Assembly (NCBI RefSeq): GCF_019749255.1
Contig: NZ_JACWFH010000008.1
Coordinates: 62,001-126,000, forward strand
Reading direction: 5' to 3'
DNA length: 64,000 nt
Origin: Mesobacillus maritimus
GTDB lineage: Bacteria; Bacillota; Bacilli; Bacillales; Cytobacillaceae
The translations under genes were made by a program, and so were the position numbers. Shown here piece by piece: positions 46,782 to 58,384 of the stretch (positions are counted from its first letter, which is position 1; the number at the start of each line of letters is the position of its first letter). The notes under the pieces were generated by a model. The model was not told the origin of the DNA. It was given only the letters and a program-made list of their open reading frames with translations, and made no database searches.

Positions 46782-48941
46782 ATGGAAAAGCTACAGCATT
46801 CGTTAAATTCTATCCTTAATTTATTGAATATCAGGCTTTTCCGTGTTTTATTATTTCTTATCCTTGGTATTGTGATGTTTTTATCCATGTATAGCAATGT
46901 GAAACCGGAAAAACTAAATCTAACCCTGTTTTCAATTGCCGGTCAAACAATCCGTTCTCCGATTACTGTTGAAGATAAGACGAATACTGAGAGAAAGAGA
47001 CAAGAGGCCGTCGACCAAGTCCAAGATGTATATACGGTGAAAAAAGAATACACTCAAAATCAAGTCGATTTAATTACGTCAATCTTTGACTCCATTACGG
47101 AAGTGAATAGTGAAATCGAGGAAGCACCCGCTAACGAAGAAAACGAGGCAAGCAAAACTCCTGCTCAATTGCTAAATGAAAAGTTAACAAGAGTTAAGGC
47201 GATGTTGACATCTGAAGTCACGGATGCAATCTCTAATCAATCCTTCACCGCGATGTTACATGCCTCACCTGACGATCTATCAATAGCAAGGGATTTAACT
47301 GTGACTGCTGTTAACAATGTAATGACCAATCGGATTCCTGCTGATGGAGTTGAAAATGCAAAAAAACGTGTTGAGGAAGAATTAAAGTATACGAGTCTAA
47401 ATTCTGGTTTAAAGGCTGCCATTATTGAATTGGGTCGTTATGCCATTATTCAAAATGAATTTTATGACCCAAGAGCTACTGAGGATTTGCGCCAGCAAGC
47501 AAGCGACGGAGTTGAGCCTGTAAAGATTTTAGAGGGCCAGATCATTGTAGAGGAAGGCCAGTTAATCAGTAGGGATGTTTATCATAAATTGGAGCTGGCT
47601 GGACTTTTAGATAATGAAAATTCTCTGAGGCCGTTTGTGGGTCTTGCTATGATGATTTTTATTATCCTATGTGCTCTTTTCTTTATTTTTGACGAAATGC
47701 GAGCAACAGGAAGCAATCAAAATCAGCTGTTGATTTTTAGTTTCATTTTTATCCTTGTGTTGTTAATCATGAAACTGTTGAGTCTCTTTACTGATTATAA
47801 ATATTCTGAGATTGGGTATGTAGTTCCTGCTGCGATGGGGCCAATGTTGATTAAAGTACTTATCAATGAACGCTTAGCGATTTTTCAAACCGTTATCCTT
47901 GGGATTTCAGGCAGCATTCTTTTCAACCAAGGGATCACTGGAACGCTCAATGTGACGGTAGCGATTTATATTATCGCAAGTGGCTTGGCAGGGATTTTGT
48001 ACCTCCGACATCAGAATCAGCGGTCGAAAATTCTTCAAGCAGGATTATTTGTATCGTTAGTTAATCTTTTTGTTATCATTACACTTGTTCTGCTGCGTAA
48101 CAGCCAATATTCGGGCTTAGAATATGGGATAAATCTATTGGTAGCATTTATATCAGGTATTTCTTCTGCTGTGTTGACGATTGGTCTCTTACCATTCTTC
48201 GAGGCCGGCTTTGGGGTGTTATCAACCATGAAACTAATCGAGTTGTCAAATCCAAATCACCCACTATTACGTAAAATCTTGACAGAGGCACCTGGCACTT
48301 ATCATCATAGTGTGATGGTTGCGAATCTTGCTGAATCAGCTTGTGAAGCAGTTGGAGCAAATGGTTTGTTGGCTCGAGTTGGGTGTTATTATCATGATAT
48401 TGGAAAAACAAAACGCCCTCAATTTTTTATTGAGAATCAGATTAATATTGAAAATCCGCATGATAAATTGCCTCCGATGACAAGTAAAAATATTATTATT
48501 GCTCATGCAACAGATGGTGCGGAGATGCTTAGGAAGCACAAGATGCCGAAAGAAATTATTGATATTGCTGAGCAACATCATGGGACGACGCTATTAAAAT
48601 TCTTTTACCATAAGGCGAAACAAGACGGAAGCGAAGTAAAAGAGGCTGATTACCGTTATCCAGGCCCGAAAGCGAAAACGAAGGAAAGTGCGATTATAGG
48701 CATTGCCGATAGTGTTGAAGCTGCTGTTCGTTCAATGTCAAATCCAACACATGAGCAGATTGAAACTCTTGTGAAAAATATTATTTCGGATAGACTTCAA
48801 GATGGACAGTTAAATGATTGTGATATTACTCTTAAAGAATTAAATGTAGTTGGGGAATCATTCTGTGAAACGCTAAAAGGCATTTTCCACTCCCGGATTG
48901 AATACCCAGAAATGACAAAGCAGAAGGTGAAGCAGGCATGA
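46782..48941 (+). CDS. pgpH: Cyclic-di-AMP phosphodiesterase PgpH
   Basis: 719 aa. One N-terminal membrane helix (about 20-38), a large extracellular 7TMR-HDED domain (about 50-280), seven membrane helices (about 285-470) and a cytoplasmic HD domain (about 500-680) with [24 protein letters not shown] and [10 protein letters not shown]. Hydrolyses c-di-AMP, controlling potassium and osmotic balance. B. subtilis name yqfF. First gene of a unit with ybeY (ATGA overlap). Confidence 0.96.
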   Translation: MEKLQHSLNSILNLLNIRLFRVLLFLILGIVMFLSMYSNVKPEKLNLTLFSIAGQTIRSPITVEDKTNTERKRQEAVDQVQDVYTVKKEYTQNQVDLITSIFDSITEVNSEIEEAPANEENEASKTPAQLLNEKLTRVKAMLTSEVTDAISNQSFTAMLHASPDDLSIARDLTVTAVNNVMTNRIPADGVENAKKRVEEELKYTSLNSGLKAAIIELGRYAIIQNEFYDPRATEDLRQQASDGVEPVKILEGQIIVEEGQLISRDVYHKLELAGLLDNENSLRPFVGLAMMIFIILCALFFIFDEMRATGSNQNQLLIFSFIFILVLLIMKLLSLFTDYKYSEIGYVVPAAMGPMLIKVLINERLAIFQTVILGISGSILFNQGITGTLNVTVAIYIIASGLAGILYLRHQNQRSKILQAGLFVSLVNLFVIITLVLLRNSQYSGLEYGINLLVAFISGISSAVLTIGLLPFFEAGFGVLSTMKLIELSNPNHPLLRKILTEAPGTYHHSVMVANLAESACEAVGANGLLARVGCYYHDIGKTKRPQFFIENQINIENPHDKLPPMTSKNIIIAHATDGAEMLRKHKMPKEIIDIAEQHHGTTLLKFFYHKAKQDGSEVKEADYRYPGPKAKTKESAIIGIADSVEAAVRSMSNPTHEQIETLVKNIISDRLQDGQLNDCDITLKELNVVGESFCETLKGIFHSRIEYPEMTKQKVKQA

Positions 48942-49408
48942 GTTTGGAAATTGATATTTTTGATGAAGTAGATGAACTTTCTCAAGACGATCTAGCGGTA
49001 ATTGAAAATCTATTGAATTTTGCTGCAACGAAAGAGAAGGTTGAGCCAGGTAGTGAAGTTTCGGTGACCTTTGTTTCAAGTGAAAGAATCCATGAGATAA
49101 ATCGAGAATATCGGGATAAGGATCGACCTACAGATGTCATTTCATTTGCGTTAGAAGAAAGGGGTGAAGGTGAAATGGAAATTGTAGGAACAGATATACC
49201 TCGTGTTCTTGGTGACATTATCATTTCGACTGAAAAAGCCAGAGAACAAGCAGTTGAATATAATCACTCATTTATGCGTGAACTAGGATTCTTGGCCGTT
49301 CATGGTTTTCTTCACTTACTTGGTTATGATCATGAAAATGAAGAAGATGAGAAAAGAATGTTTTCAAGACAAAGGGAAATTTTAGATGAGTATGGGCTCA
49401 CCAGATAG
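48938..49408 (+). CDS. ybeY: Endoribonuclease YbeY (rRNA maturation)
   Basis: 156 aa. Zinc motif [11 protein letters not shown] near residues 120-130 (HxxxHxxGxDH), preceded by [12 protein letters not shown]. Required for 16S rRNA processing and ribosome quality control. Start overlaps the pgpH stop; its end overlaps dgkA by 23 nt. Three-gene order pgpH-ybeY-dgkA, then era, as in B. subtilis. Confidence 0.96.
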   Translation: MSLEIDIFDEVDELSQDDLAVIENLLNFAATKEKVEPGSEVSVTFVSSERIHEINREYRDKDRPTDVISFALEERGEGEMEIVGTDIPRVLGDIIISTEKAREQAVEYNHSFMRELGFLAVHGFLHLLGYDHENEEDEKRMFSRQREILDEYGLTR

Positions 49409-49784
49409 GAATCATAAGAAAAAAATCACTCTTTTACGTTCTTTCTATTACGCCATCAGTGGAATTTCTTCGGCTATTAAGACCGAGCGTAATTTAAGAA
49501 TTCATCTGACACTTTCTTTGTTGGTGATTTTTCTAGGCTTTGCTTTTTCAATTACCAGGATAGAGTGGTTAATTGTTATTTTGGTTCTTGGCGGGATGTT
49601 ATGTGCGGAGTTAATAAATACTGCAATTGAGAGAGTTGTGGACTTAGCGACTGAAGAATACCATCCACTAGCAAAACAGGCTAAGGATATCGCGGCGGGG
49701 GCTGTCCTACTATTTGCGGTTACCTCGGTAGTGGTTGGAATTGTTATATTTGTTCCGAGAATCTTATCCATCTTATCTTTTTAG
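49386..49784 (+). CDS. dgkA: Undecaprenol/diacylglycerol kinase DgkA
   Basis: 132 aa from ATG 49386 (AAAGGGA upstream; 49392 is an alternative). Small integral membrane kinase with three helices and the motif [29 protein letters not shown] split across helices 2 and 3, holding the catalytic Glu. In Gram-positives it phosphorylates undecaprenol to recycle the cell-wall lipid carrier. Stop codon lies at the edge of the terminator stem. Confidence 0.94.
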   Translation: MSMGSPDRNHKKKITLLRSFYYAISGISSAIKTERNLRIHLTLSLLVIFLGFAFSITRIEWLIVILVLGGMLCAELINTAIERVVDLATEEYHPLAKQAKDIAAGAVLLFAVTSVVVGIVIFVPRILSILSF

Positions 49785-49805
49785 CTGCCTCCTAGGCAGC
49801 TTTTC
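49784..49805 (+). terminator. Terminator after dgkA
   Basis: GCTGCCT (49784-49790), CCT loop, AGGCAGC (49794-49800), four T. Confidence 0.88.
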
Positions 49806-49951
49806 ATTCCTATTAGTTACATCTTGAGTGTGCGGAGGCAATTTGAGAAAATAAGTCAGATTAAAAGGATTTGCATATTTACTGAAAATTTAAAATTTTT
49901 AACTTTTTTCGTTATTTACAGTGAAATTAACATCAATATAAGGTAAAATAG

Positions 49952-51272
<1,321 letters not shown>

Positions 51273-51274
51273 AA

Positions 51275-51453
51275 GCTATTTGGGTAAGGATTGTTTGCTA
51301 AAATCCTAAAGCTGATTTTTAGCATAAGGACAGCTATTTATTAGGTTTTAATTGGTTTGTAAGCTCTTTTCTCATTAGTGAATTTCGTATATAGCTCAGA
51401 ATGAGCTAGGTATAATGGATGTGCACTTTACAACAAAGTTTGAGAAAAGAGCC
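51275..51453. repeat. Dispersed MITE-like repeat, copy B
   Basis: About 180 bp just after era. Shares TTGCTAAAA, CCTAAAGC, TTATTAGGTTTTAA, TTTGTAAGCTCTTTTCTCA, TTAGTGAATTTC and TAGCTCAGAAT with copy A, and ends TTTGAGAAAAGAGCC. The remaining 51454-51635 holds no recognised feature except the yqzL ribosome site. Confidence 0.7.
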
Positions 51454-51635
51454 GTATTAAAAAATGGTTAGTGTTTAAAAAGCCCTAATTAATGTATTAG
51501 GTGAAGACATGTTTTATGCATTTAACTCATTTACAAAATTTGTGGCACATGAAAAACAGACTGACAGGCTATGATATTGTTAAGGATTCGGGATTGAAAT
51601 TGCTAGTATCGATTAATGAAAGGTGGGGTTTTCGC

Positions 51636-51779
51636 ATGTTGGATTTTACCTGGAAGGTCTTTTCACAAACAGGTAATATTGACACTTATCTCCTCTTCAA
51701 GGAATTGGAGCAGGAAAGACGAGAAATACCCGATAATCAGGAGGAAGATCTAGCAGAAATTGATTTTCCCATCTCATAG
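51636..51779 (+). CDS. yqzL: YqzL family small protein
   Basis: 47 aa from ATG 51636 (AAAGGTGGGG upstream); the 45-residue in-frame extension shows no family match. Starts MLDFTWKVFSQTGNIDTYLL, then KELEQERRE and an acidic end. YqzL is a conserved Bacillus protein located between era and recO; function unknown. Start at 51636 gives the family's usual size. Confidence 0.87.
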   Translation: MLDFTWKVFSQTGNIDTYLLFKELEQERREIPDNQEEDLAEIDFPIS

Positions 51780-51806
51780 ATTGTCTCCTCAGGTGGATGG
51801 TGAAGA

Positions 51807-52562
51807 ATGGTGCTGGAAAAATGCGAAGGCATCGTTATAAGAACAACTGATTATGCTGAAACGAATAAAATCGTGACCTTATTTACACGAGAATGGGGTA
51901 AGGTTGGAGTGATGGCAAGAGGGGCGAAAAAACCAAATAGTCGCCTAACGGCTGTCACCCAGCCTTTTACTTATGGTTATTTTCTAATCCAACGTGGTAG
52001 AGGGCTTGGAGGTCTGCAACAAGGGGATTTGATTTCGTCAATGCGAAGTATTCGAGAGGATATTTTTTTAACTGCTTATGCTAGTTATGTTATTGACTTA
52101 ACAGACAAAAGCACTGAAGAAAAGAAGCCTAATCCTTTTCTCTTTGAACTTCTTTTGCAGACTTTGCAATATATGAACGAAGGCTATGACTTAGATATCT
52201 TAGTGAATATCTATGAAATGAAAATGTTGAATGTTCTTGGGCTTTATCCGGTTTTGGACCAATGCGCAAGCTGCGGACGGACAGAAGGGAACTTTGCTTT
52301 TTCAATTCGAGAAGGTGGCCTTCTCTGCCAACATTGCATCCAAAAAGATCCCTATCATTATAGAATTTCACCTGCTACGGTTCGCTTGTTAAGACTTTTT
52401 TATTTACTTGATCTCTCAAGACTTGGGAATATCTCCGTCAAGGCTGAAACAAAGGCAGAGTTAAAAAAGGTTATAAATGCGTATTATGAAGAATACTCTG
52501 GTCTCAACTTGAAAACGAAGAAGTTTCTTGGGCAGCTTGATAGCTTTAAAGATAAGCTATAA
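51807..52562 (+). CDS. recO: DNA repair protein RecO
   Basis: 251 aa. N-terminal OB fold (about 1-80, [18 protein letters not shown]) and a helical C-terminal domain with a four-Cys zinc motif (CASCG and CQHC). Loads RecA on SSB-coated DNA with RecR and anneals strands. Follows yqzL by 27 nt. Confidence 0.96.
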   Translation: MVLEKCEGIVIRTTDYAETNKIVTLFTREWGKVGVMARGAKKPNSRLTAVTQPFTYGYFLIQRGRGLGGLQQGDLISSMRSIREDIFLTAYASYVIDLTDKSTEEKKPNPFLFELLLQTLQYMNEGYDLDILVNIYEMKMLNVLGLYPVLDQCASCGRTEGNFAFSIREGGLLCQHCIQKDPYHYRISPATVRLLRLFYLLDLSRLGNISVKAETKAELKKVINAYYEEYSGLNLKTKKFLGQLDSFKDKL

Positions 52563-52619
52563 ATATTGACAACTCATTTTGTTTTGGTTATGATTCTAAA
52601 TAAATTACTTACATATGTT

Positions 52620-52816
52620 GCTGTGAAGGAAAGGAGTATCTAAATTCCTCTGTAAAAGCGAACTCGGGATGGTGTGAGCCGAGATGCGGAGATTTAGAGA
52701 ATGGCGTTCTGGAGCGACTTTACTTAAAGAGGCTGCGTATGCAGCAAATAGGGTGGAACCGCGGGTAACTCTCGTCCCTATGCCATTTTTAAGGCATAGT
52801 GGCGAGAGTTTTTTGT
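52620..52816 (+). promoter_or_regulatory. Glycine T-box riboswitch of glyQS
   Basis: Stem I region with an apical CTCGG/CCGAG hairpin and GGGATGGTG, a probable GGC (glycine) specifier at 52703-52705, and the T-box sequence GGGTGGAACCGCGGG (52751-52765) that pairs with the uncharged tRNA acceptor end. The competing terminator AACTCTCG...CGAGAGTT with a T run ends near 52815. Uncharged glycine tRNA would favour antitermination and glyQS expression. Compact, without stem II, as in B. subtilis glyQS. Confidence 0.93.
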
Positions 52817-52868
52817 TTGCTCAGGATTGTGCCTTAAGAGTTCAAAAAATTTGGAGGTGTGTTCTTTT

Positions 52869-53759
52869 ATGAATATCCAAAATATGATTTTAACGTTGCA
52901 AAAACACTGGTCTGAACAAGGCTGTATCTTAATGCAGGCATACGATGTCGAAAAGGGTGCCGGTACAATGAGTCCTTATACTTTTTTGAGGGCAATTGGT
53001 CCTGAACCTTGGAATGTGGCGTATGTTGAGCCTTCAAGACGACCTGCAGATGGACGATATGGGGAAAACCCGAATCGTTTATATCAACATCACCAGTTCC
53101 AAGTAATTATGAAGCCTTCACCTGACAATATTCAGGAGTTGTACCTAGACTCACTAAAGGCGCTTGGTATTAACCCTCTTGAGCATGATATTCGATTTGT
53201 TGAGGATAACTGGGAAAATCCATCACTTGGCTGTGCTGGACTAGGTTGGGAAGTTTGGCTTGATGGAATGGAGATTACTCAGTTTACTTATTTCCAGCAG
53301 GTTGGTGGCCTGGAGTGTAAGCCTGTATCTGTTGAAATCACTTATGGAATTGAGCGCTTAGCTTCATATATTCAAGATAAAGAAAATGTGTTTGAGCTTG
53401 AATGGACAGATGGTTTTACGGTTAGGGATATTTTCGGACAACCTGAATTCGAACATAGTAAATATACCTTCGAGACATCCGACCCTGATATGCTCTTTAA
53501 TCTATTTTCAATTTATGAAAAAGAAGCCCATAGACAAATGGAAGCAGGCCTTGTTCATCCGGCCTATGATTATGTATTAAAATGCTCTCATGTTTTTAAT
53601 ATCCTAGATGCAAGAGGTGCGATTTCTGTTACGGAAAGAACTGGATATATTGGAAGATGCCGAAATTTAGCACGAAAAGTGGCTAAAACGTTCTATGAAG
53701 AAAGAGAAAAATTGGGCTTTCCAATTTTAGAGCGAAAGGAGAAACTAGGTCATGAGTAA
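52869..53759 (+). CDS. glyQ: Glycine-tRNA ligase alpha subunit
   Basis: 296 aa from ATG 52869 (TTGGAGGTG upstream). Class II synthetase catalytic subunit: [15 protein letters not shown] start, [16 protein letters not shown] motif 2 region and [14 protein letters not shown] motif 3. Works as alpha2beta2 with GlyS. Downstream of the T-box; overlaps glyS by 8 nt. Confidence 0.98.
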   Translation: MNIQNMILTLQKHWSEQGCILMQAYDVEKGAGTMSPYTFLRAIGPEPWNVAYVEPSRRPADGRYGENPNRLYQHHQFQVIMKPSPDNIQELYLDSLKALGINPLEHDIRFVEDNWENPSLGCAGLGWEVWLDGMEITQFTYFQQVGGLECKPVSVEITYGIERLASYIQDKENVFELEWTDGFTVRDIFGQPEFEHSKYTFETSDPDMLFNLFSIYEKEAHRQMEAGLVHPAYDYVLKCSHVFNILDARGAISVTERTGYIGRCRNLARKVAKTFYEEREKLGFPILERKEKLGHE

Positions 53760-55824
53760 ACGTAATTTGTTGCTTGAAATTGGGCTTGAAGAACTGCCTG
53801 CCAGATTTATTAATGATTCGATTAACCAGCTTGCTGATAAAGTCGGTGCTTGGTTTTCAAATAAAAAAATTGAATACAGTGAGCTTAAGATGTATTCTAC
53901 ACCACGTAGATTAGCTGTTCTTGTTACAGATGTAGCTGAAAGGCAAGAAGATAGCCATGAGGAAGCTAAAGGACCAGCAAAGAAAATTGCACTTGCCGCG
54001 GACGGCACATGGTCTAAAGCAGCCCAGGGCTTTACACGTGGTCAGGGTATGACAGTTGAAGACATTTATTTTAAAGAAATCAATGGGGTTGAATATGCCC
54101 ATGTTAAGAAATTTATTGAAGGTCAAGATACTGCTAATCTTCTGCCAGAAATGCAAAGTATGATCACTGGCTTAACTTTTCCTAAGAATATGCGTTGGGC
54201 AAATGAAGAGTTACGATATGTTCGTCCAATAAAATGGCTTATCGCAATGTTTGGAAATGATGTAATTCCATTTTCAATTACAGGGGTAGAGACAGGTAAC
54301 CAAACTAGGGGACACCGATTCTTAGGAACAGAGTTTGTACTTAGCTCACCGGATAACTACGAAGAGGAATTACTAAATCAATATATCATTGCAGATGCTG
54401 ATAAACGAAAAAAGGCGATTCAGACTCAGTTAGAAAATATTGAACAGGAAAATGATTGGGTGATTCCCGTAGACGAGGAATTGCTCGACGAGGTCACAAA
54501 CTTAGTAGAGTACCCAACTGCGCTTTATGGACGGTTTGAAGAAGAGTTTCTTGAAATCCCTGAAGAGGTATTGATTACCTCTATGAAGGAACATCAGCGT
54601 TATTTTCCGGTTAAATCAAAAGATGGAGAACTCCTACCTTATTTTGTAACTGTTCGAAATGGAGATCACCAGCATTTAGAAAAGGTTTCACGAGGAAACG
54701 AAAAAGTTCTAAGAGCACGACTAGCGGATGCTGCGTTTTTCTATAAAGAGGACCAGAAATTGGCGATTGATGATGCCTTAGCTAAATTGAAAAACATCGT
54801 TTATCATGAAGATATTGGGACAGTTGCGGAGAAATCCAGCCGTGTTAGAATGCTTGCGAACTTAATAAGTGAGCGTCTTGAGTTGGACAAAGAAACCCAA
54901 ACAGCTGTTGATCGCACAGCAGAAATTAGCAAATTCGATTTGGTAACACAAATGGTTTATGAATTTCCAGAATTACAAGGTATCATGGGTGAGAAATATG
55001 CAATGCAAAAAGGAGAGACACCAGCGGTAGCAAAGGCAATTAATGAGCATTATATGCCTAGAAATGCTGAAGATGGTACAGCTGATAGCGATGCTGGTGC
55101 CGTTGTCGCTATCTCTGAAAAGTTAGATACAATCTGTTCGTTTTTTGCGATTGGGGTTATCCCAAGTGGTTCCCAAGATCCATATGCACTAAGAAGACAA
55201 GCAACAGGTATAGTCCAAACACTTGTAAATAAAAAGTGGAGTATTTCACTTGAATTATTAATTGGTCTTTCTCTCAACCTGATTACTGAAGCAGGAATCC
55301 TAAAAAGGACAAATGAGGAGACTTTCCAGGATCTTTCACACTTCTTTGGTTTAAGAATGAAACATCTTCTTCAAGAACAGGGAATTCGTTATGACTTAAT
55401 TGATGCTACTTTAGGTAGTGGTTTGAGAGATATCCCAGGTTTATTAGATAAAGCACGCGTCTTGCAGGAGAAAAAGGATGAAGACGGTTTTAAAGAAAGT
55501 ATCGAAGCCCTAAGCCGTGTTTTGAATATTGCTAGCAAGGCCGAGGTGGTTGGAGATATCAACGAAGATCTTTTTGAAAATGAACAAGAAAAGCTCCTTT
55601 ATAGAAAATTCTTAGACGCTGCTAAGCAGGAAGAAGAAGGGATTGCTGCTGAAGCATTCTATCAGTTGCTAGAATCCTTAAAAGGTGAGATTAACAATTA
55701 CTTTGAGCACACGATGGTTATGGCCGACAAGCTAGATGTCCGCGAGAACCGACTAAATCAAATGGCCATGCTTGCTTCACTGATCACAAAATTCGCTAAG
55801 GTTAACGATATTAACGTAAAATAA
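53752..55824 (+). CDS. glyS: Glycine-tRNA ligase beta subunit
   Basis: 690 aa (about 679 in B. subtilis). Begins [14 protein letters not shown], contains the family HD-like segment and TRGHRFLG, and ends with the DALR-type anticodon-binding domain (about 580-690, [18 protein letters not shown]). Recognises tRNA-Gly. Translationally coupled to glyQ. Confidence 0.97.
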   Translation: MSKRNLLLEIGLEELPARFINDSINQLADKVGAWFSNKKIEYSELKMYSTPRRLAVLVTDVAERQEDSHEEAKGPAKKIALAADGTWSKAAQGFTRGQGMTVEDIYFKEINGVEYAHVKKFIEGQDTANLLPEMQSMITGLTFPKNMRWANEELRYVRPIKWLIAMFGNDVIPFSITGVETGNQTRGHRFLGTEFVLSSPDNYEEELLNQYIIADADKRKKAIQTQLENIEQENDWVIPVDEELLDEVTNLVEYPTALYGRFEEEFLEIPEEVLITSMKEHQRYFPVKSKDGELLPYFVTVRNGDHQHLEKVSRGNEKVLRARLADAAFFYKEDQKLAIDDALAKLKNIVYHEDIGTVAEKSSRVRMLANLISERLELDKETQTAVDRTAEISKFDLVTQMVYEFPELQGIMGEKYAMQKGETPAVAKAINEHYMPRNAEDGTADSDAGAVVAISEKLDTICSFFAIGVIPSGSQDPYALRRQATGIVQTLVNKKWSISLELLIGLSLNLITEAGILKRTNEETFQDLSHFFGLRMKHLLQEQGIRYDLIDATLGSGLRDIPGLLDKARVLQEKKDEDGFKESIEALSRVLNIASKAEVVGDINEDLFENEQEKLLYRKFLDAAKQEEEGIAAEAFYQLLESLKGEINNYFEHTMVMADKLDVRENRLNQMAMLASLITKFAKVNDINVK

Positions 55825-55894
55825 AAACAAGTTGCGAGTGCCTTAATATGCATTGCTTTCGTAATAAGTGAAATACCTCTAGCGTAAGATATAT

Positions 55895-55951
55895 GTCTAG
55901 CTCTAGCGCCCGGCAGCCTTTTAATGTGCTAAATGGGCGCTTGCGCTTTTG
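55895..55951. repeat. GC-rich dispersed hairpin repeat
   Basis: GTCTAGCTCTAGCGCC, then GTGCTAAATGGGCGCTTGCGCTTTT: an intergenic element of a type common in Bacillus genomes. A fold between AGCGCC and GGGCGCTT is likely. Sits between glyS and ccpN. Confidence 0.65.
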
Positions 55952-55979
55952 ATTTTTTATAAACGGGTTCAGGTAGGCG

Positions 55980-56612
55980 GTGAGGAAAATCGAACTGAAT
56001 AAGCGCCAAGAACGGATATTAGAAATTGTGAAGGAAAGCGGCCCGATTACCGGGGAACAGATCGCTGATAAATTGAATCTTACAAGAGCTACACTAAGGC
56101 CAGATTTAGCGATATTAACGATGGCTGGTTTCCTAGATGCGAGACCAAGGGTAGGTTATTTTTACACGGGAAAATCTGGTACACAGCTTTTAACAGAAAA
56201 TCTAAAGAAAATTCTTGTGAGAGATTATCAATCTATTCCTGTTGTTATCTCTGAGAATGTATCAGTATATGATGCGATTGTCACAATGTTTCTAGAGGAT
56301 GTTGGTACATTGTTTGTATCTGATCATGGTGGATTATTAGCGGGGGTCCTATCCAGAAAAGACCTTTTAAGAGCTAGTATCGGGAAACAAGAGCTGACCG
56401 CAATACCTGTGAATATTATCATGACAAGAATGCCCAATATCGCAGTATGCATGAAAGAGGACTTGTTAATTGAAGCGGCCAAAAAGCTAATTGAAAAGCA
56501 AATTGATGCATTGCCAATCGTAAAAGAAACGGAACGAGGACTCGAGATTGTTGGAAGACTAACAAAGACAAACATTACAAAGGCCTTTGTTGCCTTAGCG
56601 CAAGAGGATTAG
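55980..56612 (+). CDS. ccpN: Transcriptional repressor CcpN
   Basis: 210 aa from GTG 55980. Winged helix-turn-helix (about 1-65: [33 protein letters not shown]) followed by two CBS domains (about 80-205, [20 protein letters not shown]). In B. subtilis CcpN represses gapB and pckA during glycolysis, and its activity depends on YqfL, encoded next, 26 nt downstream. The ribosome site AGGTAGG is close to the start. Confidence 0.96.
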   Translation: MRKIELNKRQERILEIVKESGPITGEQIADKLNLTRATLRPDLAILTMAGFLDARPRVGYFYTGKSGTQLLTENLKKILVRDYQSIPVVISENVSVYDAIVTMFLEDVGTLFVSDHGGLLAGVLSRKDLLRASIGKQELTAIPVNIIMTRMPNIAVCMKEDLLIEAAKKLIEKQIDALPIVKETERGLEIVGRLTKTNITKAFVALAQED

Positions 56613-56638
56613 GATCAAACTTAGGAGTTGGTATTTCA

Positions 56639-57466
56639 ATGGATAAGATGCCGATCATCTATGTTGTCTCCGATTCGGTAGGGGAGACGGCTGAGTTAGT
56701 TACGAAAGCAGCAGTTAGTCAATTTAATAATACAGACATGACCATTAAGCGTTTCCCATTTGTTGAAGATTTATCAAATGTAGATGAGGTCGTATCTCTA
56801 GCTAAGCAAGACGGGGGTATGATTGCTTATACGCTAGTGAAACCAGAAATCAGTGATTATATGAAACAGGTTGCACTCAGGGAGGGAATTATCGTTTCTG
56901 ATATTCTCGGACCGTTGATGAGTCAGATTCAGGAACAGTGTGGAGAAACTCCGTTGTATGAACCGGGGCTTGTCCATAAATTAGATGAAGATTACTTTAA
57001 AAAAATTGAGGCTATTGAATTTGCAGTTAAGTATGATGATGGACGCGACCCACGGGGAATCCTTAAGGCTGACGTCGTTCTAATTGGTGTCTCTAGAACT
57101 TCTAAGACACCATTATCTCAATTCCTTGCTCATAAACGTTTTAAAGTAGCCAATGTCCCAATTGTTCCTGAAATTGATCCACCTGAAGAGCTTTTATTGG
57201 TTCCAAAAGAAAAATGTTTCGGCCTTCGCATTTCATCGGAAAAACTGAACCAGATCCGTCAAGAACGTTTGATTTCGCTGGGACTAAATGAAAAGGCTAT
57301 TTATGCCAACATAAACCGAATTGAGGAAGAAATTGCGTACTTTGATTCTGTTGTTGAGAAAATTGGGTGCCCAATTATTGACGTAACCAATAAAGCAGTT
57401 GAAGAAAGTGCCAACGTTATTATGAACATTATGTTAAAGAAAAGCAATTCTCCATCCAAATTTTAA
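56639..57466 (+). CDS. yqfL: PPDK-regulatory-type kinase/pyrophosphorylase YqfL
   Basis: 275 aa. DUF299 family: P-loop-like [15 protein letters not shown] (about 150-164). Members phosphorylate pyruvate phosphate dikinase with ADP and remove it with phosphate; in B. subtilis YqfL modulates CcpN instead. Start ATG follows AGGAGTTGG. Paired with ccpN, as in B. subtilis; whether a ppdK gene exists cannot be seen here. Confidence 0.95.
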   Translation: MDKMPIIYVVSDSVGETAELVTKAAVSQFNNTDMTIKRFPFVEDLSNVDEVVSLAKQDGGMIAYTLVKPEISDYMKQVALREGIIVSDILGPLMSQIQEQCGETPLYEPGLVHKLDEDYFKKIEAIEFAVKYDDGRDPRGILKADVVLIGVSRTSKTPLSQFLAHKRFKVANVPIVPEIDPPEELLLVPKEKCFGLRISSEKLNQIRQERLISLGLNEKAIYANINRIEEEIAYFDSVVEKIGCPIIDVTNKAVEESANVIMNIMLKKSNSPSKF

Positions 57467-57499
57467 AAAGGGTTATTGTTTCCTTGTGAATGTTTAAGA

Positions 57500-57632
57500 A
57501 TGTTGATTGGTGTGGAGAGTAAAGGAAAGATTGTGCATGAGTAGCAGCCAGTTGAGGAGTGCTTTACGCTAGGGAAGATAGACTTCCATGACTGCTATTG
57601 GAAAGCGAAGGGCTAGAATCAGAAATGTACAC
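57500..57632. repeat. Degenerate Bacillus-type intergenic repeat
   Basis: GTTGATTGGTGTGGA at the left and GGAAAGCGAAG near the right resemble the ends of a widespread Bacillus intergenic element; the interior is decayed. Low support. Confidence 0.4.
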
Positions 57633-57672
57633 CAGTGCTTAAAATCTTAAAGTATGATTCACCTATGGCCGA

Positions 57673-57705
57673 ATAGCACATATGGTATGTGCTATCCTTT
57701 TTTTT
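57673..57705 (+). terminator. Terminator after yqfL
   Basis: ATAGCACATA (57673-57682), TGG loop, TATGTGCTAT (57686-57695), CC then eight T. Confidence 0.9.
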
Positions 57706-57944
57706 GAACGAAAAAAAAATAAAAAAACAATAGCGAAATTGCATTTCTTGTACTATAATAAAAAATTGTGATAAAAATATCCAACTTTAGGTTTAGACTT
57801 GACTATTTACGAATAAACTATTTATTGTTACATGTCAAGGAAATGGGTGAAGAAAAATTCGACAAAAACTGATTTTGAAAAAATCCTCTTGTAAAGAAGG
57901 AATATGCGGAGTGATGTAGAATTACTAGTTATGAATTGGATTAT

Positions 57945-58370
57945 TTGACAGTTTTTGTCGATGTAGATTCTTGGCCAGTAAAAGAGTAATCATTCAACTT
58001 ACTTCGTCTTTTCCCAGTTGATTTGGTTTTTGTCACTCCATATTCACATATGAAAAGTGATTTGTCTTTTTCTGAGGGTATTTGTTGACTCATTGAGAGA
58101 AGCCGACCCTAACTAAGGTGATAGATGAATTACACAAGACGTTGGCTTCGCCTCAACATGGCTTTCAAAAGGTGTTTATGTTCTATCACGTCGGGGAAAA
58201 TTTATTTTGAGGAAAGTAACTCGAGGTTGCTCAAGCTTCGGCATCTTTCCGTAAAGAGAAAAGACGCCGGGGATTATGGAAAAAACCCTGAACCACTTAG
58301 TGAAAAAGATAGAGAAAACTTCAAGAAGGAATTGACAAGGCTTTTGTCGAATTTTCAAGAGAGAAATTAA
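57945..58370 (+). pseudogene. yqxD: Decayed yqxD (YaiI/YqxD, UPF0178 family)
   Basis: Pieces of the family can be read in order in two frames: VFVDVDSWPVKE then stop at 57987, VDLVFVTPYSHMK; after a frame change VFVDSLREADPN, stops at 58114 and 58126, ITQDVGFASTWLSKGVYVL; after a second change near GGGGAAAA (about 58194-58201) GKIYFEES ... LSVKRKDAGDYGKNPEPLSEKDREN to the stop at 58368. The conserved DADSCP motif is mutated to DVDSWP. Location between yqfL and dnaG is where yqxD sits in B. subtilis. The preceding AT-rich 57706-57944 probably holds dnaG promoters (TTGACT near 57797). Confidence 0.88.
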
Positions 58371-58384
58371 ATGGAGTAATGCAC

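Noticed and set aside
52684-52872. 62-codon ORF before glyQ
   Set aside because: It overlaps the T-box riboswitch and its terminator.
58125-58370. Stand-alone 81-aa gene before dnaG
   Set aside because: It is the C-terminal part of a decayed yqxD; upstream fragments of the same protein are readable in other frames.
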